A stretch of 64,000 nucleotides of DNA from Arthrobacter_B sp038069765 (GTDB taxonomy: Bacteria; Actinomycetota; Actinomycetes; Actinomycetales; Micrococcaceae), in contig NZ_JBBPFS010000001.1 of the NCBI RefSeq assembly GCF_038069765.1, positions 620,001 to 684,000 of the forward strand. The letters are read 5' to 3'. The position numbers and the translations under genes were made by a program. Shown one piece after another: positions 8,432-16,915 of the stretch; position 1 is the stretch's first letter; every line of letters begins with the position of its first letter. The notes beneath the pieces were generated by a model that was given only the letters and a program-made list of their open reading frames with translations, searched no databases and was not told the origin of the DNA.

Positions 8432-9919
8432 GTGGACAACATCAGGCACTGGATCAACGGCCGTTCCGTCCCGGCCGGAGCACGCACCGCTCCGGTGACA
8501 AACCCGGCCACGGGCAAGGTGACAGGCCAGGTGTCCCTGGCCACCGAGGATGAGGGCGCGGCGGCCGTCGCTGCGGCTGCTGCCGCCTTCCCTTCATGGC
8601 GGGATACGTCCCTTGCCCGGCGGACGCAGATACTCTTCGCTTTCCGCGAGCTGCTCAACGCCCGCAAGGGTGAACTGGCCGCCATCCTCACCGCCGAGCA
8701 CGGCAAGGTGCTCGACGACGCGCTCGGCGAAGTCAGCCGCGGCCAGGAAGTGGTGGAATTCGCCTGCGGCATACCGCATCTGCTGAAGGGCAGCTTCACC
8801 GAAAACGCATCCACCGGCGTGGACGTGCATTCAGTCCGCCAGGCGCTGGGGCCCGTGGCGATCATCAGTCCCTTCAACTTCCCGGCCATGGTCCCGATGT
8901 GGTTCTTCCCGATAGCGCTGGCCGCCGGTAACACCGTGGTGCTGAAGCCGAGCGAGAAGGACCCGAGCGCGGCAAACTGGCTGGCGGAGCTGTGGAAGGA
9001 AGCCGGCCTGCCCGACGGCGTTTTCAACGTCCTGCACGGGGACAAGGTGGCGGTGGATACGCTCCTGACCCATCCGGATATCAAGGCCGTGTCTTTTGTG
9101 GGTTCGACTCCGATCGCCAGGTATGTCTATGAAACGGCAACCGCCCACGGCAAGCGCGTCCAGGCCCTGGGCGGCGCCAAGAACCACATGATCGTGCTGC
9201 CCGACGCCGACCTGGACCTGGCCGCCGACGCTGCGGTGAACGCCGGCTTCGGCTCCGCCGGGGAACGCTGCATGGCCATCTCCGCGCTGCTTGCGGTGGG
9301 GAACATTGCCGATGAACTGGTGGACAAAATCGCCGAGCGCACCGGAGCGCTGCGTACCGGTGACGGAAGCCGCAGCTGCGACATGGGCCCGCTCGTCACG
9401 GCAGCACACCTCACCAGGGTGGCGGGCTATATCGACGCCGGAGAAGCCTCAGGCGCCACAGTGGTCGTGGACGGCCGCACCGTCACACCGGACGCAGAAG
9501 GCGACGGATTCTTCGTGGGACCGACCCTGTTCGACAACGTCACAACCGACATGTCGATCTACCAGGACGAAATCTTCGGCCCGGTTCTCTCCGTGGTCCG
9601 CGTGGACAGCTACGAGCAGGCCCTGCACCTGATCAACACCAACCCGTACGGCAATGGAACGGCCATTTTCACAAATGACGGCGGCGCGGCGCGGCGCTTT
9701 GAAAATGAGGTGGAAGTTGGCATGGTGGGCATCAACGTCCCCGTGCCGGTGCCCATGGCTTACTATTCGTTCGGTGGGTGGAAGAACTCGCTTTTCGGTG
9801 ACACCCACGCCCACGGAACGGAAGGCGTCGGGTTCTTCACCAGGGGCAAAGTGGTCACCACCCGCTGGCTGGATCCGAGCCACGGGGGAATCAATCTCGG
9901 CTTCCCGCAGAACGCCTGA
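8432..9919 (+). CDS. mmsA: CoA-acylating (methyl)malonate-semialdehyde dehydrogenase
   Basis: A 495-residue aldehyde dehydrogenase superfamily enzyme. The nucleophile is Cys280 in AGERCMAIS, and the MmsA/IolA-type signature ALGGAKNHMIVLPDADLD is present. The family converts methylmalonate semialdehyde or malonate semialdehyde with NAD and CoA to propionyl-CoA or acetyl-CoA plus CO2 in the cytosol. The start is GTG 8432, chosen because AAGGAG (8421-8426) lies five bases upstream; the open frame extends further 5' but without resemblance to the family. The aminotransferase gene starts 22 bases after its stop, which suggests an operon in which the transaminase makes the semialdehyde. Valine, beta-alanine or inositol pathways use this enzyme; the neighbours favour beta-alanine or another omega-amino acid. 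Confidence 0.92.
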   Translation: MDNIRHWINGRSVPAGARTAPVTNPATGKVTGQVSLATEDEGAAAVAAAAAAFPSWRDTSLARRTQILFAFRELLNARKGELAAILTAEHGKVLDDALGEVSRGQEVVEFACGIPHLLKGSFTENASTGVDVHSVRQALGPVAIISPFNFPAMVPMWFFPIALAAGNTVVLKPSEKDPSAANWLAELWKEAGLPDGVFNVLHGDKVAVDTLLTHPDIKAVSFVGSTPIARYVYETATAHGKRVQALGGAKNHMIVLPDADLDLAADAAVNAGFGSAGERCMAISALLAVGNIADELVDKIAERTGALRTGDGSRSCDMGPLVTAAHLTRVAGYIDAGEASGATVVVDGRTVTPDAEGDGFFVGPTLFDNVTTDMSIYQDEIFGPVLSVVRVDSYEQALHLINTNPYGNGTAIFTNDGGAARRFENEVEVGMVGINVPVPVPMAYYSFGGWKNSLFGDTHAHGTEGVGFFTRGKVVTTRWLDPSHGGINLGFPQNA

Positions 9920-9941
9920 CCGGCGCCTCAACTGAAAGGCT

Positions 9942-11324
9942 ATGGATATGACTTCCACAATTGACGGCGGAGCTCCGCCGCTGCTGGACGCCGAGGGTGC
10001 ACAGCGCGCCTACGACCTGGACCGCAAGCACGTCTTCCACTCCTGGTCCGCGCAGGACCTGCTCGATCCCATGGTCATCAGTGCTGCCCGGGGCTCCTAC
10101 GTGTGGGACGGGGAGGGCAACAAGTATCTGGACTTCTCCTCACAGCTGGTGAACACCAACATCGGCCACCAGCACCCCGCCGTCGTTGCCGCCATCGCCG
10201 AGCAGGCAGCGAAACTCTGCACCATCGCGCCGAGCTACGTCAACGACGCACGGTCCGAAGCGGCCCGGCTCATCAGTGAACGGACGCCGGGGGAGCTGAA
10301 CAAGATCTTCTTCACCAACGGCGGTGCGGACGCCAACGAGCACGCGGTGCGGATGGCGCGCCTGCACACCGGCCGGCAGAAGGTCCTGTCGGCTTACCGT
10401 TCCTACCACGGCGGCACCCAGCTGGCCGTGAACCTCACCGGAGATCCCCGGCGCTGGGCCAACGACACCGCCAGCACCGGCACCGTCCATTTCTTCCCGC
10501 CCTACCTTTACCGCACGGCGTTCCACTCAACCACGGAGGAAGAGGAAAGCTCACGGGCGCTGGAACACCTGGAACAGCTGATCGCCTACGAAGGTCCCGG
10601 AACCATCGCAGCCATCATCCTCGAATCCATTCCCGGAACGGCCGGCATCTACCTCCCGCCGCCGGGATACCTCCAGGGCGTCCGCGAGCTCTGCAACCGC
10701 TACGGCATCGTCCTCATCGCGGACGAGGTGATGTCCGGGTTCGGACGCACCGGCAAGTGGTTCGCCGTCGAACACTTTGACGTAGTGCCGGACCTGCTGA
10801 CTTTCGCCAAGGGGGTCAACTCCGGCTATGTCCCCATGGGCGGCGTGGCCATCAGCCCGGAGATCGCCGCGACCTTCGGCACCCGGGTCTACCCTGGCGG
10901 GTTGACCTATTCCGGCCATCCGCTGGCTGCTGCGGCCGCGGTCGCGACCATCAACGCCATGGAGGACGAAGGTATGGTGGCGCACGCAGCGGAGCTCGGG
11001 CGCACGGTCATCGGACCGGCACTGGCAGACTTCGCCGAACGTCATGAGTCGGTGGGCGAAGTCCGGGGCACCGGCGTGTTCTGGGCCATTGAACTGGTGA
11101 AGGACCGGGCGACCAGGGAACCGCTGGCACCGTACGGCAGCTCCAGCGGGGAAATGAACCAGCTGCTGGCCGCCTGCAAATCCCGCGGCCTGCTGCCGTT
11201 CGCGAACTTCAACCGCATCCACGTCGTCCCGCCGTGCAACACCAGCGCCGCCGACACCGAGGCCGGGCTCGGAATCCTGGATGAAGTGCTCGAGGTTGCC
11301 GACGGGCTGGTCCGGGAGCAGTAG
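9942..11324 (+). CDS. Class III PLP-dependent aminotransferase, probably omega-amino acid:pyruvate type
   Basis: A 460-residue fold-type I aminotransferase. The PLP-binding region reads IADEVMSGFGRTGKWFAVEHFDVVPDLLTFAKGVNSG, with the Schiff-base lysine at K290. The N-terminal LDFSSQLVNTNIGHQHPAVVAAI is typical of the aspartate/omega-aminotransferase subgroup. It is co-oriented with and just downstream of mmsA and likely under the divergent PucR regulator. The simplest role is transamination of beta-alanine or a similar omega-amino acid to a semialdehyde that MmsA then oxidises; taurine or GABA cannot be excluded. The ATG at 9942 is preceded by GAAAGG, and a second in-frame ATG follows two codons later. 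Confidence 0.88.
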   Translation: MDMTSTIDGGAPPLLDAEGAQRAYDLDRKHVFHSWSAQDLLDPMVISAARGSYVWDGEGNKYLDFSSQLVNTNIGHQHPAVVAAIAEQAAKLCTIAPSYVNDARSEAARLISERTPGELNKIFFTNGGADANEHAVRMARLHTGRQKVLSAYRSYHGGTQLAVNLTGDPRRWANDTASTGTVHFFPPYLYRTAFHSTTEEEESSRALEHLEQLIAYEGPGTIAAIILESIPGTAGIYLPPPGYLQGVRELCNRYGIVLIADEVMSGFGRTGKWFAVEHFDVVPDLLTFAKGVNSGYVPMGGVAISPEIAATFGTRVYPGGLTYSGHPLAAAAAVATINAMEDEGMVAHAAELGRTVIGPALADFAERHESVGEVRGTGVFWAIELVKDRATREPLAPYGSSSGEMNQLLAACKSRGLLPFANFNRIHVVPPCNTSAADTEAGLGILDEVLEVADGLVREQ

Positions 11325-11356
11325 CCGGCTTAGGCATGCTGAGCGATAGTTTTCCT

Positions 11357-11389
11357 CGGTGCCGGCTCCCAAGTTTGGAGCCGGCACCG
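11357..11389 (+). terminator. Hairpin terminator without U-tract
   Basis: A 13-bp perfect stem (cggtgccggctcc at 11357-11369 with its complement at 11377-11389) around a 7-base loop lies 32 bases after the aminotransferase stop. It lacks a T-run, a form common in high-GC actinobacteria. Confidence 0.7.
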
Positions 11390-11443
11390 TGTGCCGGGCA
11401 GCCTCCGGTGCCAGAATGGGTGGGGATGTCCGAGGCCGTCGCC

Positions 11444-11449
11444 TAGAAT
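11444..11449 (+). promoter_or_regulatory. Putative -10 box for the GlsB/YeaQ gene
   Basis: TAGAAT is a near-consensus -10 hexamer 68 bases before the ATG. No clear -35 sequence is seen, so general or alternative sigma use cannot be distinguished. Confidence 0.4.
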
Positions 11450-11517
11450 GATAAGGATGCTTACAACTGTGGACAGCGTCCGCAGCGGAAACCAGCCCCT
11501 TCCAGAAGGAGAACACC

Positions 11518-11784
11518 ATGATCGGATTCATCGTTGCGGGACTCGTTATTGGCGCACTGGCCCGCCTGATCAAGCCCGGCAAGCAGAATCTGAGCCTGCT
11601 GGCCACGCTCCTGCTCGGACTGGCCGGGTCCGTCGTCGGCGGCGTCATTGCTTCCCTGGTCGGAAGCGGCGACATTTGGGAACTCAACATCTTCGGCTTC
11701 ATTGTGGCTGTTGTGGCCGCAGTCCTGCTGATTGGCGTGGCTGAAAGCATGTCCGGCCGCGGCAAGGGCCAGGTCCGCCGTTAA
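11518..11784 (+). CDS. GlsB/YeaQ/YmgE family stress-response membrane protein
   Basis: An 88-residue, very hydrophobic protein of the transglycosylase-associated (YeaQ/YmgE/GlsB) family. It has three membrane segments: residues 2-18 (IGFIVAGLVIGALARLI), about 25-45 with the Gly-rich LLGLAGSVVGGVIASLVG, and about 55-75. A short basic C-terminus follows. AAGGAG precedes the ATG with good spacing. Members are general-stress or envelope-stress proteins of unknown biochemical activity. It stands alone between two hairpins. Confidence 0.93.
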   Translation: MIGFIVAGLVIGALARLIKPGKQNLSLLATLLLGLAGSVVGGVIASLVGSGDIWELNIFGFIVAVVAAVLLIGVAESMSGRGKGQVRR

Positions 11785-11812
11785 GGCGGGGGCGCAGGCC
11801 AGAACGGGCTGC

Positions 11813-11851
11813 GTCGCTGGGATAAGTCGCTGGGATAAGTCGCTGGGATAA
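11813..11851. repeat. 13-bp tandem repeat, three copies
   Basis: The unit gtcgctgggataa is repeated at 11813-11825, 11826-11838 and 11839-11851. A fourth, altered copy forms the left arm of the adjoining palindrome. It is non-coding and lies between two convergent genes. Confidence 0.92.
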
Positions 11852-11875
11852 GTCGCCGGGACTAGTCCCGGCGAC
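11852..11875. terminator. 24-bp perfect palindrome between convergent genes
   Basis: gtcgccgggact at 11852-11863 is followed directly by its exact complement at 11864-11875. In RNA it folds into a GC-rich stem and can terminate both the GlsB-type gene and the small gene whose stop begins at 11875-11877. It directly adjoins the 13-bp tandem repeat. Confidence 0.75.
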
Positions 11876-12126
11876 TAATCGTCGGCCAGTGACGCACCCG
11901 GGGGAACAGGACGCCCGGCTTTCGCCAGCTCAAGGTCAAAGACCTTCCGTTCAACGGAGTCCAGCCGCCGCTGCAGCGTTTTGTTCGCTTCGACCGCCTG
12001 CTGAAGCTCCCGGGAGGCGGCTACCCCCGGAGCCTGTTCACGGTTCACCACCATCCGGACGATCTCCGTGAGCCCGTAAACGGCCATTCCGGCAATAGCA
12101 ACAAGTGCAAACCAAGGGATATCCAT
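11875..12126 (-). CDS. Small single-pass membrane protein with coiled coil
   Basis: An 83-residue protein with an N-terminal membrane segment at about residues 5-26 (WFALVAIAGMAVYGLTEIVRMVV). A charged amphipathic stretch at about 38-70 (ELQQAVEANKTLQRRLDSVERKVFDLE) has heptad-like spacing and probably forms a coiled coil. The layout resembles phage-shock protein B (short anchor plus cytoplasmic coiled coil), but sequence identity with PspB is not evident, so this is an analogy of topology only. Its start lies 44 bases downstream of the GH127 stop on the same strand, so it may be the last gene of the arabinose operon or independent. Confidence 0.7.
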   Translation of the reverse strand: MDIPWFALVAIAGMAVYGLTEIVRMVVNREQAPGVAASRELQQAVEANKTLQRRLDSVERKVFDLELAKAGRPVPPGASLADD

Positions 12127-12169
12127 GGGCTGATCCTAGGTGCGAAATGCGGAAAAACACGGTGCGACG

Positions 12170-14545
12170 CTAAGAATCTTCCGCCGCGGGTGCACCCAGG
12201 AGCTGTATCTGCAGAAGATCTCCGGTCCCGCCGCCCGGCCGGGCAGTAATCCGGACCCTGTATGCCCCGTCTCCCGGACGTACAGCGGGAAGCTGGTACT
12301 CGTGCGTGGCGTCAGGGACGCTGTCACCCGGCAGGGCGTCGGGGGACGTGTGAACGCCGTTGATTTCCACCCGGGCTCCCTCCGCTGATCCGGGCTGGAA
12401 GGTGAGCCGCAGCGTTTGGGCACGGCCGTCCGGATCGGTGAGCAGGTAGGAGAACCAGCCCGAAGCCGACCGCCAGTGCCTTGTGCCGTCGCCGCCGGCG
12501 GTTGTTCCTTCGCCGGCAAAACCGTGATCTGCTTCGGGCTGCTGCTCGCCGGCCGCCACTGCGTCAATGACGTTGCATGCTGCAGCCTCTGCGCGGTCGG
12601 CGGAAAGAAGCGCGGACCTTATTGCCTGCGGATCAGTCCCGGCCGGAAAGTAGACGGTGTAGCGGTCCTCTGACAGGCCTGCAAAAGGCACCAGTTCCAC
12701 GGCAACGGACGCGCCGTTGAGCCAGGCGGACAATTCTGCGGTCAGCGGGGAACGCGTCCGGACGACGGCGGCAGCAGCGGGACGGGCTGCGGTAACCACG
12801 GGCGTCGATGCCAGAGGCCGTTTCGGGCCGGAAGCTACATGGCCCATCCTCGTGTCCTCCGCATCAAAGGTCAGGGCTTCGGCGGTTCCTGTTTCAGCAG
12901 GTGAGTCCGGGACTCGGGCGGCAAGGACCGTGGCCCCGTAGACGAAGGATACCCACGGCGAGCCGTCCGGCAGGTACTCAGCGCGTATTTCGGCAGCGAA
13001 CCGTACGGTGACAACTGAGGTGCCTGACCATCGGCGGCGAATCCGGACTCCGGGCGCGTCATTGCCGGATCCGGATGCGGGCCCGCAACCAGTCTCGTCC
13101 TTAAAAGCCAGGGGAACGCCGTCAATTTCCACCTGCATGTCCGTCGCCCAGCCCGGGCGGCGGAGCCGCAGCATACAGTCCAGGGGTTCGTCCGCATGGA
13201 CCGTCAGCACAGCCGTGTCCGACTCCATCAAGTCAGCCTCAAGGTGCAGCCGCAGGCCCAGTTCCGTGCACTCCAGTTCCGCGGCGATATAAAGGTTCAC
13301 CTCCAGCGCTTCCGCCGAACGGCTGAAAATCAGTTCGCCGTAGCGGGAGTGGTTTTCCAGCCCGGACCCCGCGCAGCACCACATCGATTCCTGCGGCTGG
13401 GAGTAGACCCGGTAATGGCCCGGCCGCATGGGCGTGAAGTACGCAAAGCCGCCGGTGCCGGGCCGCTGGGAGGACAGGATGTGGTTGTAGAGCGCCCGTT
13501 CGTAATAGTCGAGTGCTGCCGGATCTCCCGTCTGCTCGAACCGCAGCTGGGCGAGCTTAAGCATGTTGTAGGTGTTGCAGGTTTCCGGCCCCTGCACATC
13601 GGTGACCATAGGGGAGAAATCCCCGGACGGGTGGAAATGTTCCCGGACGCTGTTGCCGCCGATCGAAACCGTGCGCCGGGTGCGGACTGTGGTCCAGAAT
13701 GTCTCCGCAGCGGCGGCATAGCTCCGGTTTCCCGTGAGTCCGGCGAGCCGCGCATAGCCAACAACCTTGGGAATCTGGGTGTTGGCGTGCAGCCCGTCCA
13801 GTTCATCACGGCCGGCCGCCAAGGGCTCCAAAATCCGGCGGTGCGAAAAGCGATGGGCTGCCGTCAGGAAACACGACCGACCGGTGGCCGTATAGAGCAG
13901 TGCGAAGGCATCATTCATTCCTCCGTACTCGGTAATCAGGACGGATTCGAAGGCAGCGTCCGGGAGTCCTGAAGTACTGTCCACCCACCACTGGCCCAGG
14001 GCGGAAGCCATGGACAAGGCCCGCTGCGAACCAACGTATGCAAAGGCATCGAGGAGCCCGGCCAGTGTCTTGTGCAGGCTGTACAGCGGAACCCAGCGGC
14101 CGTTCAGGATAAAAAGATCCGCCTCGATGCGGGCGGCGGCCAGTTCCCTCCCCAGCTGCTGCCCCCGGGGAATGCCGCCCAGGTACCCGTTGCCGGCTGC
14201 CCCCTGGCACCGCTCGAAAACGTCAAGGACATGCTCCAGACGGCTGCGGACCCGGCTGTCCCCGGTGGCGGCGAAAAACCTGGCAAGGGAGGACAGGTAG
14301 TGGCCGCCCATATGGCCGCCCATGCCGTCCGACTCCCAGCTGCCGTACGGTGCTGCGCCGGGGTCACCAACAGCTCCGGCAAGGCCTGCTTCTGCCAGAT
14401 AAGGTGCGCAGAGCCGGTCCGCATCCAGAGCCAGCAGGTACTCGAGCGCAGTCTCCTGCGCGCGGGCGAACGGGCCAGACAGCAGGCGCACGTCGTTCAG
14501 CGGAAAGGCCGTTCGGCGCACCGGGGAACTTCGGGAACCGGACAT
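12170..14545 (-). CDS. GH127 beta-L-arabinofuranosidase (DUF1680 family)
   Basis: A 791-residue glycoside hydrolase of family GH127, known from HypBA1 of Bifidobacterium to release L-arabinose from beta-1,2-arabinofuranosyl disaccharides of plant hydroxyproline-rich glycoproteins. The zinc-thiolate active site is visible: Glu321 and Cys323 in PETCNTYNMLKL, and Cys390-Cys391 in SMWCCAGSGLENHSRYGELIF, where the first Cys of this pair matches the nucleophile. The N-terminal alpha/alpha barrel is followed by beta domains, and an extra C-terminal beta module (about residues 690-790) makes it longer than HypBA1. No signal peptide is seen, so it acts in the cytosol on imported saccharides. Its ATG overlaps the stop of the LacI gene by one base (TGATG), so it is translationally coupled to that gene. 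Confidence 0.92.
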   Translation of the reverse strand: MSGSRSSPVRRTAFPLNDVRLLSGPFARAQETALEYLLALDADRLCAPYLAEAGLAGAVGDPGAAPYGSWESDGMGGHMGGHYLSSLARFFAATGDSRVRSRLEHVLDVFERCQGAAGNGYLGGIPRGQQLGRELAAARIEADLFILNGRWVPLYSLHKTLAGLLDAFAYVGSQRALSMASALGQWWVDSTSGLPDAAFESVLITEYGGMNDAFALLYTATGRSCFLTAAHRFSHRRILEPLAAGRDELDGLHANTQIPKVVGYARLAGLTGNRSYAAAAETFWTTVRTRRTVSIGGNSVREHFHPSGDFSPMVTDVQGPETCNTYNMLKLAQLRFEQTGDPAALDYYERALYNHILSSQRPGTGGFAYFTPMRPGHYRVYSQPQESMWCCAGSGLENHSRYGELIFSRSAEALEVNLYIAAELECTELGLRLHLEADLMESDTAVLTVHADEPLDCMLRLRRPGWATDMQVEIDGVPLAFKDETGCGPASGSGNDAPGVRIRRRWSGTSVVTVRFAAEIRAEYLPDGSPWVSFVYGATVLAARVPDSPAETGTAEALTFDAEDTRMGHVASGPKRPLASTPVVTAARPAAAAVVRTRSPLTAELSAWLNGASVAVELVPFAGLSEDRYTVYFPAGTDPQAIRSALLSADRAEAAACNVIDAVAAGEQQPEADHGFAGEGTTAGGDGTRHWRSASGWFSYLLTDPDGRAQTLRLTFQPGSAEGARVEINGVHTSPDALPGDSVPDATHEYQLPAVRPGDGAYRVRITARPGGGTGDLLQIQLLGAPAAEDS

Positions 14546-15555
14546 CAGCGGGGGGCCGTTGATTCCCGTGCCACAACCCGATATTTCGTTTCCACTTGCT
14601 GCGCCCCCGGAGCAGCCGTTCCGTTAATCCGGTCCACGAGGAGCTTCAACGCCGTCCGTGCAATTTCGCCGCGGCCCGGATCCACCGTACTCAGGGTCGG
14701 CAGCGTGTAGCGGGTTTCGTCGAGGTCATCGAAGCCGATCACCGCAACGTCGTCGGGCACCCGGCGCCCCGCGTCCTGGAGTACGCGCATGGCGCCCTGG
14801 GCAAGGGTGTCGTTAAAGCCGAAGACGGCGTCGAACTCCACGCCCTTCTCCAACAGCTCATGCATAGCCGCTGCTCCGTTGGCCCGGTGCCACATCCACA
14901 TGTAGGCCACCAAGTCGTCGTCGTACGGCACGCCGTGGCGCCGCAGGGCCTCCCGGTAACCGCGCAGACGCAGGCCTGCGGTTCCAATCTCCTCATTTTC
15001 ATGGGCACCCACCACGGCAATGCGCCGTCGTCCCTGCGCAAGCAGATGCTCGGTGGCCGCCTGCGCACCCTCCACGTTCTGCATGACCACGTGGTCGCTG
15101 CCGGTGGAAAAGACCCGCTCTCCCAGCAGCACCAGCGGCACCGGTGACTTCACCAGCTCGGCATCTTCCTGGCCCATGCCGAGCGGACTGAAAATCAGCC
15201 CGTCGGACATCCTCAGCCGCGGACTGGCCAACAGCTCTAGCTCGCGTTCACGCAGGCCGCCGGTCTGCTCAATCAGGACCACCAGGCCCAGATCATCGGC
15301 GCAGCTGATGATGGAATCGGCCAGTTCCGCGAAATACGGCAGGCGCAGCTGCGGCACAGCGAGAGTGATCGCTCCCGTGTGTCCCGAACGGAGGCTTCGC
15401 GCGGTCAGGTTTGGCCGGTAGCCCAGTTCGCTGATGGCGGTTTCAACTTTTTCCCGGGTTGTCGGACGCACATTTGGATGGCTGTTGATTACGTTGGAGA
15501 CCGTCTTGAAGGAAACCCCTGCAAGCCGGGCCACATCATGCAGGGTGACTGCCAT
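14545..15555 (-). CDS. LacI family transcriptional regulator (coupled to GH127)
   Basis: A 336-residue LacI/GalR-type repressor. The DNA-binding helix-turn-helix is at residues 4-24 (TLHDVARLAGVSFKTVSNVIN), with the hinge helix at about 50-58 (LTARSLRSG). A periplasmic-binding-like sugar domain follows. It sits inside the minus-strand arabinose operon between the alditol oxidase and GH127 genes and is coupled to the latter. The position suggests that it senses a sugar released by the GH127 enzyme or related oligosaccharides. Its operator may be the ACAACGTTGT palindrome found at the transporter and arfA promoters, because the AraR-like protein has its own operator type; this assignment is a guess. 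GAGGA lies nine bases before the ATG. Confidence 0.9.
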   Translation of the reverse strand: MAVTLHDVARLAGVSFKTVSNVINSHPNVRPTTREKVETAISELGYRPNLTARSLRSGHTGAITLAVPQLRLPYFAELADSIISCADDLGLVVLIEQTGGLRERELELLASPRLRMSDGLIFSPLGMGQEDAELVKSPVPLVLLGERVFSTGSDHVVMQNVEGAQAATEHLLAQGRRRIAVVGAHENEEIGTAGLRLRGYREALRRHGVPYDDDLVAYMWMWHRANGAAAMHELLEKGVEFDAVFGFNDTLAQGAMRVLQDAGRRVPDDVAVIGFDDLDETRYTLPTLSTVDPGRGEIARTALKLLVDRINGTAAPGAQQVETKYRVVARESTAPR

Positions 15556-15601
15556 GTTCTATCGTTCCTCTTTCTTCAAGGCCGGGCCCCGGGCACGGGC
15601 C

Positions 15602-16858
15602 CTAGCCCAGGACCTTCCGGGCCAGGAAGGCGTTGGCGAACTTTCGTTCCGGATCCAGCCGGCGGGCAAGGTCCTGGAAGTCCCCGAAGCGGGGGTACAG
15701 CCCCTGCAGCTCGGCCCGCTCCAATGTAAACAGCTTTCCCCAGTGCGGGCGGGGCTTCAGCGCAGCGAGTGCCGCTTCCATCTTCGCCAGCAGAGCCTCG
15801 ACGTCGGCCTGCAGGGGTTTCCACGTGAAGTGGAACCCGACAGTTTCCTGCCCGTAGCTGCTGCTCAGCCACAGATCATCACGGGCCATCGTCCGGATTT
15901 CGCAGACCTGGAGCAGGGGAGCGATGTCCGCCGACATGCCTCGCAGAATTTCCAGCGCTTCAAGGGCCGAGCCGCGTTCCACGAGGTATTCGCTCTGAAG
16001 CTCATCGCCGTTGCTCGGCGTGAAGGCCAGCCGGAAGTGCGCGAGCCGGTCCGACCAGGACCCCGGAACACCCATTTGCTGCGAACAGTTCACGGCACTC
16101 ATGCCCGGCAGCGGGTGCATCGGCTCCGCAGCGGCGGTTCCCCCGAAGAAGGCGCCCGCTCCGGCGTACGGCATCTCCGTGTCGGTCCGGCTCTTGAGCC
16201 ACACTTGTGACGCCGCCGGGCCGGCCAGGGAGCTGAAGATACTGACACTGTAGGCCGCGGAGGTGATGGCGTCGAAGTTTTCCTCAACGGAAGTCCACGG
16301 GACGTCGGTAAACACGTCCTGGCGCACCTCGAAGGCCGGTTCAACCTCCAGGGTGATGCGGGTGAAGATCCCCAGCGCGCCCAGGGAAACCACCATTCCG
16401 TTGAAATCGGGGGAGGACCGGTCAACCCGCAGGACTTCGCCGTCTGACGTCATCAGCTCCAAGGCGGCCACGGTGGTGGCCAGGTTCCCGTTGCGGTTCC
16501 CTGAGCCGTGGGTGGCGGTGGCAACGGCTCCGGCCACCGAGATATGGGGCAGCGATGCCAGATTGTGCAGCGCGTAGCCGTGCTGCACCAGGAACGCTGC
16601 CAGATCACCGTAGCGGGTGCCCGCGGTAACCGTCACCGTCCGGGCGAGCCGGTCCAGGACCGGCTCGCCGTCCAGCTTCTCCAGATTCACCATCAGCCCG
16701 CCGGAATCGGCGATGTCGTTGAACGAGTGCCTCGTGCCGACGGCGCGAACGGACCCGGCCGACGTCACCAGGGATGACAGCTCGTCCAGGGTGGACGGCT
16801 GCGCCACGTCCGTGGCGGAGTAGCGCAGGTTGCCGGCCCAGTTGTATTCCTCGAGCAC
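15602..16858 (-). CDS. aldO: Alditol oxidase (FAD-dependent; xylitol/sorbitol oxidase family)
   Basis: A 418-residue VAO/PCMH-type flavoprotein, the same length as Streptomyces coelicolor AldO. His44 in GTRHSFNDIAD corresponds to the histidine that carries covalent FAD in AldO. The FAD-binding core includes SVAGAVATATHGSG and GALGIFTRITLEVEP, and the C-terminal part (ALKPRPHWGKLF, LYPRFGDFQDLARRLDPERKFANAFL) matches the D-arabinono-lactone oxidase-like substrate domain. AldO oxidises the terminal CH-OH of alditols with O2, giving an aldose and H2O2. Here it could turn L-arabinitol or another pentitol into an aldose that feeds AraA; the substrate is inferred. The start is GTG at 16858 with AAGGGG upstream. 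It is 57 bases downstream of araA and 46 upstream of the LacI gene, in the same operon. Confidence 0.88.
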   Translation of the reverse strand: MLEEYNWAGNLRYSATDVAQPSTLDELSSLVTSAGSVRAVGTRHSFNDIADSGGLMVNLEKLDGEPVLDRLARTVTVTAGTRYGDLAAFLVQHGYALHNLASLPHISVAGAVATATHGSGNRNGNLATTVAALELMTSDGEVLRVDRSSPDFNGMVVSLGALGIFTRITLEVEPAFEVRQDVFTDVPWTSVEENFDAITSAAYSVSIFSSLAGPAASQVWLKSRTDTEMPYAGAGAFFGGTAAAEPMHPLPGMSAVNCSQQMGVPGSWSDRLAHFRLAFTPSNGDELQSEYLVERGSALEALEILRGMSADIAPLLQVCEIRTMARDDLWLSSSYGQETVGFHFTWKPLQADVEALLAKMEAALAALKPRPHWGKLFTLERAELQGLYPRFGDFQDLARRLDPERKFANAFLARKVLG

Positions 16859-16915
16859 GTTGTAGCCCCTTCAGGTGAGGTGGTCGGATCGGGTTCAATC
16901 CGGAGAGTGCAGGGG

